Of a DNA stretch of 21,820 nt, positions 15,716-21,820 are shown piece by piece. The DNA lies in the NCBI RefSeq assembly GCF_000231115.1, contig NW_006889838.1:95720-117539 (forward strand). Reading direction: 5' to 3'. Origin of the DNA: Vittaforma corneae ATCC 50505 (taxonomy: Eukaryota; Microsporidia; Nosematidae). The notes beneath the pieces were generated by a model. The model was given only the letters and a program-made list of their open reading frames with translations. It did not search any database and had not been told where the DNA came from. The position numbers and the translations under genes are program-made. Each line of letters opens with the position of its first letter. The stretch's first letter is position 1.

Positions 15716-17050
15716 ATGTCTAGATTTTTCCAAAGCCTAGATGAGGAAAAGCAGGAAGTGAAAAAGAAAACAACTGCGATAATCGAGAAAGTACACGAGA
15801 AGCTTTCAAAGCGGGAACAGAAGCTGATGGAGTTATCTTCGAAAGTTGACGAGGTAAAGAATGCAGAAAAGAATTTTGAGAAGCTGTTCAGAAAGCTTAT
15901 GAATGAGATAAAGAAATATGTCTCCTACTTTGAAGATAACGAAGTTCCGCGGTTTTTACGCGATTTTTTCAACGAGGAACGCATCAAATCCTCAAAGTCA
16001 ATGAGCTCTGCTGCTTCCGAGTTTCTTTCCCAGTTTGCTGCTCAAAGTGGGATTAAAACTGCACAGAACGAGATTAGAACTTTAGATGAGAAGAAAATAG
16101 TTGGTAAGAAAAAGGAAAAGGACCTTGATTCTATTCTAAAGATAGAAGACGATGCTGAAAAGGAAAAGGAGCTGTGCTCATATTTAGACCAGTGCACAGA
16201 TCCAGCTTCTACAAATGAGGCCAGTGTTGCGTTATTTTCAATATACTCCAGAATGAAGGATGTTGGAAGGATGATTGATGTATTAAAGAGCATGGACCTA
16301 TCCGCTTACGATGCATATGCAAAGAATGTCTGTGACAAAATTGACGTCTATCTTGGAAAGATAGTTGCCCTTATGAGTGATGTTAGCGACACTGAGATAC
16401 TTGCAAGGTACGCATCCCTTCTAAGTTCGTTAGAAGAAAATAACGATCAAATTGACAGACATGTCATTCAGGGAAGGGCCCTTGAATTTAAATTTCTAAA
16501 GCAAAATGAATGTCCCGAAAACGATCATCCTGTTTTCAGACTTCTTTACTTGACTAGAAACAAGCTTTGGAATGAGGCGCTATTGCACTACAATTCTAAT
16601 TCTCACGTCTTTGAAGCTTTGAACATGGATGGATCACCAAAAAGCCTTTCAATAGTTTTGACACTTTCCGAATTTTCAAGATTAGCAGTTGAAAACAGTG
16701 AGTATGAGCTTGCCTTCAATATCTATTTAAAGTGCAATGAAACGGGTCTTTTGAACCTCCGATTGGAAATATATGCATTGTGTGTTATTTTGAACGAAAA
16801 GCTCATTGGAGATCCTTGTTTTGAGGAGTTTATTGAATTTTTCAAAAAATTTGATGCAAACTACCTGTGTCTGCCATCCCAGGATCCTTTCATTGAAATA
16901 TGTAGAGCATTTTACTATTTAAACATTCTAGATTTTGTAGAGGCTGCTTCAATAATTGAGAGCTCAACAGGATTTCAGGTCCTTTCTAGGCTTGAAGAGT
17001 CGGCGATGTCATTGTACAACAGGAAATATGCCTACCAGCACCAATCTTAG
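15716..17050 (+). CDS. eIF3 subunit c-like protein (Nip1), C-terminally short
   Basis: The product (444 residues) looks like eIF3c, a scaffold of the translation initiation factor eIF3 on the 40S subunit. It opens with MSRFFQSLDEEK, like the family's MSRFF start. LMNEIKKYVSYFEDNEVPRFL fits the family's 'EGVPRF' region. Later, LLYLTRNKLWNEALLHYNS and the FSRLAVENSEYELAFNIYLK repeat pattern fit the helical pairs of the central domain. It stops about where the PCI/winged-helix domain would begin; no continuation is visible in any frame downstream. The start is set by CCC at 15713-15715 abutting the ATG; an upstream ATG at 15671 is in frame but lacks the signal. Similarity is by eye and an unrelated helical repeat protein is possible. 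Confidence 0.6.
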   Translation: MSRFFQSLDEEKQEVKKKTTAIIEKVHEKLSKREQKLMELSSKVDEVKNAEKNFEKLFRKLMNEIKKYVSYFEDNEVPRFLRDFFNEERIKSSKSMSSAASEFLSQFAAQSGIKTAQNEIRTLDEKKIVGKKKEKDLDSILKIEDDAEKEKELCSYLDQCTDPASTNEASVALFSIYSRMKDVGRMIDVLKSMDLSAYDAYAKNVCDKIDVYLGKIVALMSDVSDTEILARYASLLSSLEENNDQIDRHVIQGRALEFKFLKQNECPENDHPVFRLLYLTRNKLWNEALLHYNSNSHVFEALNMDGSPKSLSIVLTLSEFSRLAVENSEYELAFNIYLKCNETGLLNLRLEIYALCVILNEKLIGDPCFEEFIEFFKKFDANYLCLPSQDPFIEICRAFYYLNILDFVEAASIIESSTGFQVLSRLEESAMSLYNRKYAYQHQS

Positions 17051-17307
17051 ATAAATTAAAATATCATTTACAGCATACTTGGTTTCCTTTTATACCATTT
17101 TTAATACATCAGGTGATTCTCGTATCTGGACATCTGACCTGATTCTCACGAATATTGAGATTTATCCAAATTGACAAGCTTGTAGGGGCACAGCTTCAAA
17201 GCTGGATTCCTTTTGGCTCTATCAACAAGCTTTCTAAAATCTTGTAAGCAACTATAGCTTTAATTCAAACTATTTTGTGCTGTGTTTGGATCCGCACAAA
17301 CATGTCA

Positions 17308-17679
17308 TTATATCTTTAAACAACATGCCACAAAAACAATATAAAGTACAAAAGTCAAAATAGTACGAAGCTGGTAAGTTTCAGTCTGTTTAATGCTTAA
17401 TATCGTGAAATTCTTCTTTTCTCCCTCAATTGGCTTCTCAACTTCTTCTTTAAGCTTTTTCTGTCCATCTTCAGTCACAAAATACCAGGCATGTTGCCAG
17501 TTTCCGATCTTCTCAACATACTTCTTGCTGACAAGAGTTTTGAGACATTTGTTAAGCTTTGCCATCTCGATCTTGAGCACGGGATGCACGCCCAGTTTAC
17601 TAAATGGAACAACTATTCCTTTGTTCTGAAAGAGAAATCGCTTTATGGCGTATGTGTCTCTGTTGACAACTTGAAGCAT
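17308..17679 (-). CDS. RPS10: Ribosomal protein eS10 (small subunit), hydrophobic tail suspect
   Basis: The first 85 or so residues are the winged-helix eS10 of the 40S subunit: NRDTYAIKRFLFQNKGIVV, a linker, LNKCLKTLVSKKYVEK, then NWQHAWYFVTEDGQKKL, the family's W-x-x-YWYLT-EG equivalent. The start at 17679 is chosen because CCC is two bases upstream on its strand and the longer ORF (from 17760) would translate through the AAAATTTTT element. The C-terminus is odd: the last 20 residues (LRTILTFVLYIVFVACCLKI) are a membrane-like stretch, unheard of in this protein. One extra base in the T4 run at 17417-17420 would instead give KEEFHDIKH and a stop at 17390-17392, a more normal end. Treat the tail as doubtful. 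Confidence 0.85.
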   Translation of the reverse strand: MLQVVNRDTYAIKRFLFQNKGIVVPFSKLGVHPVLKIEMAKLNKCLKTLVSKKYVEKIGNWQHAWYFVTEDGQKKLKEEVEKPIEGEKKNFTILSIKQTETYQLRTILTFVLYIVFVACCLKI

Positions 17680-17680
17680 A

Positions 17681-17710
17681 GGGAGGTTGTAAAATTTTTG
17701 CAAAAATTTT
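17681..17710 (-). promoter_or_regulatory. Doubled AAAATTTTT element and CCC start signal of eS10
   Basis: On the minus strand AAAATTTTTGC and then AAAAATTTT (17710-17691) precede CCC (17683-17681) and the ATG at 17679. Confidence 0.6.
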
Positions 17711-18021
17711 GGTACGGGAAGAAAGGCGCAGAGAATATAAGTAGTCTTGTGCTCTTGCATTGGGATTTGCAGCCTAATGTCTAAGGATCGGCTTAGAATG
17801 TAGGGTTGCTTGTGGGCCTTCTCCTGGTTGGAAGTACAGTAAAAGACTGTGATAATAAAAGTTTTAATGGCCCTATCGGCAAGATTGTGTAATTTGGCGG
17901 AATTTACATCACAGCTGCAATGTTTATTTTCTGTCTTTTACAGATTGCAGTTCGGTTAAGCTCACATTTATGCGTCAATGTACATATCTTTACTTCAGCC
18001 TAGGTCTAGTTTTTGGTTTTA
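17711..18021. other. Divergent intergenic region between eS10 and a membrane protein
   Basis: No supported gene. A 30-codon ATG frame at 17867-17959 exists but has no start signal and no recognisable content. Confidence 0.5.
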
Positions 18022-18031
18022 CCCTTCTAGG

Positions 18032-18841
18032 ATGATTTACTTTCTGGCAGAATATTGTCTGGACTCATTAAATGAAAGCTTCTTTAAAAGTGTGCAGGAG
18101 ATTTTAAATAGCAACTATGCTCATGTGTCGTACATTCCCTCAATCTGCATCTACATTGCCCTGGTTGGCGTGAACACTCTTGATATTTCAATTGTCCTAT
18201 CTCAAATACTATTTCTTTACAATCTATTTAATAAAATTAACATAAAGTTTGAAAAGTTGATACAAACAACACTTTCCTCAGAAAAAAACACTTCCATCAG
18301 CAACAGTGATGCTTTTAGGAGTATTTTTGATAGGGATGGACTTTACAGGCATGTACACTCGTTTATCAGCTATGTTCCTGTAATTCCAATAATCATTTCA
18401 ATGAGCCTGCATATTGCCTATGTTTCACCCACAAACAAGTTTAGATCACTACTCGGCAGGATTCTTTATTCGATTGTGGCACACATCGGCTCGTCCCTGT
18501 TTACCAATCTTATTATTAGAAGCGTCTTTGAGTTTGTTCTGTCATACTTTGTGATGGCGTTCATATCAAAGTTCTATCTTTTATCGAAATACAAGACTGC
18601 ATCGCTAATCTTAGCCTTTTCTGGAACATACTTTTTTGTAAAGACATATCGTAAATCAGAGTTTTTCGCCAGTTTCATGACACATCAGTTTGTGTTCGGG
18701 CTTGATTTTTACAAGCTTCCTGAAAAGAACACAATTCTTTCCTATATCGGATTTTTTATTATTTTTATGGCTTCGTTTCTGTTTCAAAGGCTGATCGGAT
18801 TACTGTTTAATTTCCTGATTGGAAAGAAGAAGATGCGTTAA
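18032..18841 (+). CDS. Multi-pass membrane protein of unknown function
   Basis: I do not recognise this 269-residue protein. Hydrophobic segments are at about 34-67 (probably two passes), 110-130, 140-180 (one or two), 187-205 and 235-263, and the tail is basic (GKKKMR), which can act as an ER-retention-like KK signal. A polar, charged loop (about 68-108) contains a DAFRSIFDRDGLYRH stretch. The start is set by CCC at 18022-18024, seven bases before this ATG, rather than the in-frame ATG at 17978. A nuclear-envelope or ER protein is plausible, but nothing diagnostic was found. Confidence 0.65.
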   Translation: MIYFLAEYCLDSLNESFFKSVQEILNSNYAHVSYIPSICIYIALVGVNTLDISIVLSQILFLYNLFNKINIKFEKLIQTTLSSEKNTSISNSDAFRSIFDRDGLYRHVHSFISYVPVIPIIISMSLHIAYVSPTNKFRSLLGRILYSIVAHIGSSLFTNLIIRSVFEFVLSYFVMAFISKFYLLSKYKTASLILAFSGTYFFVKTYRKSEFFASFMTHQFVFGLDFYKLPEKNTILSYIGFFIIFMASFLFQRLIGLLFNFLIGKKKMR

Positions 18842-19637
18842 TAAGAGCATACGATGATGGCACATTATTACTTTCAAATGAAAGTAGTGGTGACTTTTTC
18901 TGGCAGAAAATACGTTTAAGTTCTGTTGTAAGCTATAGTTATTAGATATTCATTGAAAGTCTCTGACGCCTTTCTAATGGTATTGGACTACATCATTGCC
19001 ATTTCTACACCTGTCGCAGATTGATTGGCATTTTGTTTGCTTTTCTGTGTTCACAATCCAATTCCATTTTAATACCATAGAAAATACAGCCTTAAGCAAC
19101 TAAGCGATGCACATACAAGAGTATCTCCGGCCTCTCGTTTCTTTTGAATGTTCAATAAAGCTTTTCTGTTTATATTTGAAAATAACCATTTCCTGTTCAT
19201 TGGAAGAAATATCAGCTTTTACTCCTTCAATGTATTGCTTTAAAACACATTCGAATCAGACAAATAGACATAAATCTGGCCGATCAATAATGTGATATGC
19301 TGTGGTTTTAGCTTTTTCAACTGTCTGCCCTCCTATAAATAGCCATCTTTTGAAGTTTTGGTTTTAGGTGAAACAAGACATTTCTGGTCAGTGAACAATG
19401 AAAGCACTGATGCTATACAAAATATTGCTGTCGTTTAATATTATCGTTCCAAAGTATTCGAAGGTTATATGCATCGCAAATGTAACGAGTAGTAGGCTTT
19501 ATTGTTTTTACAACACTCCAATACCTTATATTTTATAGCTTCAACAATTATTTTTCAGAAACAAATTGGCATACACATATGCATTCAAATATACAATATT
19601 TCTCATTTCGCTTTTTGTCTCCATTGGACCTCTTACC
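18842..19637. other. Gap between a membrane protein gene and uL13
   Basis: No intact gene. A TATAAATA stands at about 19334-19341. The minus strand carries a broken protein-like frame at 18974-19363 (listed separately). A 46-codon plus-strand ORF begins at 19398 but has no start signal. Confidence 0.5.
18974..19363 (-). pseudogene. Possible decayed gene, two internal stops
   Basis: On the minus strand one frame runs 130 codons from 19363 to a TAG at 18974, with only two stops inside (TGA at codon 36, TAG at codon 88). About eight would be expected by chance in DNA of this composition. The pieces look like protein. GGQTVEKAKTTAYHIIDRPD is followed by ECVLKQYIEGVKADISSNEQ and, after an IFKYKQKSFIEHSKETRGRR stretch, by a Cys-rich part (C-x3-C-x2-C) near the end. 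I recognise no family. No ATG with CCC is present at its front, so it is more likely a decayed gene than a working one; sequence error at both stops is the alternative. Confidence 0.33.
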
Positions 19638-19663
19638 AAAATTTTTGCAAAATTTTTGCACCC
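19638..19663 (+). promoter_or_regulatory. Tandem AAAATTTTTGC elements and CCC start signal of uL13
   Basis: AAAATTTTTGC is present twice back to back (19638-19648, 19649-19659), followed by CCC (19661-19663) and the ATG at 19667. Confidence 0.65.
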
Positions 19664-19666
19664 TGC

Positions 19667-20261
19667 ATGCAAAGAGAGTTGGTAATTGATGGAACAGACC
19701 ATGTTGTAGGAAAGCTTGCAGCTTTTGTAGCAAAGAAGGCACTTGGAGGGATGCACTATACATGTTGTCTGCTCCGAAAGCATGGTCTTCACGGGTCCCA
19801 TGCATCGTCATGTGGCTAAGTACAAGAGCTATCTGAACAAGAGGAATGTAGTCAACCCAGCAAGGGGTGCCTTTCATTACAAGGAGCCATCCAAGTACTT
19901 TAGAAAGGTCTTTAGAAACATGGCCTGCAGGAGAACTGTCAGAGGCAACGAGGCTGCCAACAGAATTTTTGTGTATGAAGGAATACCCAAGCAGTTTGAG
20001 AATGTAGAGAGAACAATGGTTCCCAAGGCTCATCGAAAGCTCACTACTGATCCTGACAGGAAGTATATCTACCTTGGAGCGCTGCTAAGTCAGTTTGGGT
20101 GGCAGTACGCAGAGTTATGTGATCAGTTAAAGCAGGACATCCAAGCCAGGGAAGCACAAGCAAAGGCATTTGCCAAAGAGAAGGCCGAAAAGATTTCAAA
20201 GGTGACATCCAGTTCAGATTTCAAGAATGAGGTTCAAAGAAGAATGGCTGAGTTTGCTTAA
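19667..20261 (+). CDS. RPL13A: Ribosomal protein uL13 (L13a), frame broken by one extra base
   Basis: This encodes uL13 of the 60S subunit. The N-terminus in the first frame is MQRELVIDGTDHVVGKLAAF then VAKKAL, the family's IDG-HV-GRLA opening. After CTT (19742-19744) the conserved sequence continues in the +1 frame from GAG (19746), with GCTIHVVCSESMVFTG, then RGAFHYKEPSKYFRKVFRNM, the IPKQFENVERTMVPKAHRKL region, RKYIYLGALLSQFGW and a basic coiled end. With one base dropped the region aligns to human and yeast uL13 without any gap, so an intron is excluded. In the given sequence the first frame instead stops at 19817-19819. Sequence error is the simplest reason; a +1 shift at CTT-G is the alternative. 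The product would be about 197 residues, normal for the family. The stop overlaps AATAAA. Confidence 0.92.
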
Positions 20262-20265
20262 ATAA
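20260..20265 (+). terminator. AATAAA overlapping the uL13 stop codon
   Basis: The TAA stop (20259-20261) shares its last two bases with AATAAA. Confidence 0.45.
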
Positions 20266-20406
20266 ACATTTAAGATAATATGCTTTTATTTGTGTTTGGC
20301 TAGCAAGCCAGTAAATTAAGTTTTGCCCAAATTCCATAAAGCACCATCAATTGAAAGAAGGACTATTCACTAGCATGGCCAAGAACATGCGCTTTCAGTA
20401 TATACT

Positions 20407-20652
20407 TTACTGTTGTTTGTTCAAATGCTTCTTTTTTGCCAGTGCCAAAGAGTAAAAATAACTATAGAAGAGAAGAATGGAGAAGATCCAAAAAGAAACA
20501 GTAGTCAAAACGACCGTCTCTACTTTACTATGCCCAATATTAAGGTGCTCAAAGGGATCTAATTCCTCAAGCTTACCTAGCAACACAAATACCATAAGTG
20601 CATAGACCAATGTTAAGGCAATATACAATGTATTGATGATCAATTTGAACAT
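20407..20652 (-). CDS. Small two-TM membrane protein, possibly cornichon-like
   Basis: The 81-residue protein has two hydrophobic segments (about 4-25 and 45-68) joined by a short polar loop and followed by a basic, Lys-rich tail. The loop LEELDPFEHLN and the second segment with FW-x-F resemble in order the cornichon/Erv14 cargo receptors, which have D-L-E...NP-x-x-x-x-x-LN then a W-containing membrane helix. The similarity is weak and by eye. The start at 20652 is preferred over 20688 because CCC is two bases upstream on its strand (GGG 20655-20657 as given). It lies just downstream of the kleisin gene on the same strand, 57 nt after its stop. Confidence 0.55.
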   Translation of the reverse strand: MFKLIINTLYIALTLVYALMVFVLLGKLEELDPFEHLNIGHSKVETVVLTTVSFWIFSILLFYSYFYSLALAKKKHLNKQQ

Positions 20653-20708
20653 AAGGGAGCTTAAAACACCAAAATTAAAACACAACATTATAGTGTGATG
20701 AGTGGCTG

Positions 20709-20714
20709 TTTATT
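20709..20714 (-). terminator. AATAAA overlapping the kleisin stop codon
   Basis: TTTATT as given spans the TAA stop (20710-20712). Confidence 0.45.
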
Positions 20715-21717
20715 GCAGTTCTCGTTTTACTATCCTACATTCAATGCTTCCAAAAGGCACACTTTGTGAAGCAGTAATTCTGCCGTGTGTAGCATGAACT
20801 AGCAGTGATATAAAAGAAGATGCCTTATCGACTATGTTGTAGTACTGTACAATGGAATTAAATACAAAAGTGTCAGGAAGGGTGGAAATATCAAAAATAA
20901 CACTGGGTATCTCTTCTTTCTGAGGTTTGGCTTCTTCAACCGGATAAAATGAAAAATCAGGTGCTTCCATTTCAAATCCCACAGATGCGTGTCTCTGTTC
21001 TTCGATTGCACTTCTTTCGACAACAGATCTCTCTGCTGCTATCTTTTCAAATAACTTTTCAACTCTTGGATCTATCCAAATACTTGATTCAAATATATTC
21101 TCAGGTACAACTTGCTCTCTTCTTAGTAGATCAGAAACATTTCTTAGATTTCCTTTGAAAATAGTCTCGGATATCTCAATTGTCCTATCTTCAATCATCC
21201 TTCTTCTCTTTACAGCAACAGTAATGCCTGTTTCATCCATAACAGACAGCGGCCCAGATACAACAGTGCTGTCTCTTGCTTGTTCTATGCTTGGTGCCTC
21301 TCTAAAATCCATATCAAGCCCAATGCTTTCAAGTCTATCAGCAAATGCAGATGTCTCAATTGCTTCTATAACATCTTCTCGCTCTAAATCGACCATCTCA
21401 TCATCAATGCATATTCCTGTAGTCTCAACATTAAGCGTAATATTTCTGGAGGATGGTACTCTATTAGCCTTCTTCGTTGCCAGGAGATGAAGAAAATTTC
21501 CGCAGTCTTCTGCTAAGGCCTTGAATCTTCTATTTAGAATCTTGGAAAGTGCTAGAATAATAATAGACACTTGCTTGAGGGCTATTGTTTCCGCCACACA
21601 ATCTTCAATAACTAGGCTGATGTTGATGTTTTTGATTTGCTGTTTAGACACTTTTTTCTCTGCATAAACTATTTTATGCAGCAGCTCGTGTGTGCTTTGA
21701 AAACTGTCATTCTGCAT
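20710..21717 (-). CDS. Kleisin subunit of cohesin (Rad21/Scc1 or Rec8 type)
   Basis: The 335-residue protein has the two conserved ends of an alpha-kleisin, which closes the Smc1-Smc3 ring to hold sister chromatids. The N-terminal domain (about 1-80) has KIVYAEKKVSKQQIKNINIS, IALKQVSIIILALSKILNRR and FKALAEDCGNFL, matching the family's IALRLSG-LLLGVVRIY--K--YLL-DCN region. The C-terminal winged helix has FNSIVQYYNIVDKASSFISL then VHATHGRITASQSVPFG, matching the family's -F--LL-LA--G-I---Q--PYG-I. The middle is acidic and variable. The start at 21717 gives the usual spacing to the first helix. The in-frame ATG at 21798 would add a hydrophobic leader resembling a signal peptide, out of place in a nuclear protein. 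It is much shorter than yeast Scc1. No separase site was looked for. The stop overlaps AATAAA. Confidence 0.85.
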   Translation of the reverse strand: MQNDSFQSTHELLHKIVYAEKKVSKQQIKNINISLVIEDCVAETIALKQVSIIILALSKILNRRFKALAEDCGNFLHLLATKKANRVPSSRNITLNVETTGICIDDEMVDLEREDVIEAIETSAFADRLESIGLDMDFREAPSIEQARDSTVVSGPLSVMDETGITVAVKRRRMIEDRTIEISETIFKGNLRNVSDLLRREQVVPENIFESSIWIDPRVEKLFEKIAAERSVVERSAIEEQRHASVGFEMEAPDFSFYPVEEAKPQKEEIPSVIFDISTLPDTFVFNSIVQYYNIVDKASSFISLLVHATHGRITASQSVPFGSIECRIVKRELQ

Positions 21718-21820
21718 TGCTAGGCCTTGAAAAAAGAGCACAATGAAACAAAAAAGCGGGAATGCTGAGGAAAATATTTTAAAAGGAAGCATGTGCATCA
21801 GCTGTAAACAATAATGTATC

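Noticed and set aside
17100..17270. Minus-strand frame with DFRKLVDRAKRNPALKLCPY after eS10
   Set aside because: Only 37 codons are open before a stop, with no ATG or start signal; within chance for a gap of this size.
19742..19818. A short intron in uL13 to explain the frame change
   Set aside because: The two frames join with no missing or extra residue, so only one base is in excess.
19548..20033. 161-codon minus-strand ORF
   Set aside because: It lies opposite uL13, whose protein is certain.
21718..21798. 27-residue hydrophobic leader in front of the kleisin, resembling a signal peptide
   Set aside because: A cohesin subunit is nuclear, and the ATG at 21717 gives the normal N-terminal spacing.

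Overview
The window reads as a stretch of microsporidian nuclear genome (fungus-related intracellular parasites). The evidence is the mix of eukaryotic housekeeping genes in very short, intronless forms: Cdc20, an Orc1-type AAA+ protein, a kleisin, Ase1/MAP65, the Cet1-type cap triphosphatase, TAF13, ribosomal proteins eL32, eS10 and uL13, an eIF3c-like protein, and a Noc4-like protein. Three further signs agree. A CCC (or GGG on the minus strand) triplet lies 0 to about 14 nt before most start codons. An AAAATTTTT element precedes the ribosomal protein genes. Several stop codons are embedded in AATAAA. The species cannot be fixed from sequence alone, and no mobile element, CRISPR array or rRNA gene was seen.

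Layout. 1-4.0 kb: a five-TM membrane protein, TAF13 (-), thymidylate kinase (+), an unknown small K/E-rich protein (-), a doubtful small membrane ORF (-), and a minimal Cdc20 (+). 4.2 kb: tRNA-Leu(UAA). 4.3-6.8 kb: Ase1/MAP65 with its C-terminus in a shifted frame, flanked by two long gaps that may hold decayed genes. 6.8-10.9 kb: Orc1/Cdc6-like AAA+ protein (-), an unknown 104-aa protein (+), a two-RRM Nop12-like protein (-), eL32 (+), and cap triphosphatase (+). 11-14 kb: an ADAM-like metalloprotease (+), an unknown acidic protein split by a frameshift (-), and a Trm82/WDR4-like protein (+). 14.3-18.8 kb: Noc4-like (+), a secreted or anchored low-complexity protein (+), eIF3c-like (+), eS10 (-), and a multi-pass membrane protein (+). 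18.8-19.6 kb: a gap with a possible gene relic. 19.6-21.8 kb: uL13 with a one-base frame break, a small two-TM (possibly cornichon-like) protein (-), and a Rad21/Rec8 kleisin (-).

The genes are individually transcribed and do not form an operon. Two themes recur by content. One is ribosome synthesis and translation (eL32, eS10, uL13, Nop12-like, Noc4-like, eIF3c-like, Trm82-like, tRNA-Leu), and four of these carry the AAAATTTTT element. The other is the cell cycle (Orc1-like, kleisin, Cdc20, Ase1, thymidylate kinase).

The main surprise is reading-frame breaks of one base in otherwise well-conserved genes (Ase1, the unknown gene at 12.6-13.3 kb, uL13, possibly the eS10 tail). Three of the four sit in or beside short homopolymers. 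Sequencing or assembly indels are the simplest explanation; programmed frameshifting or real gene decay are the alternatives. I found no convincing new multi-gene system.
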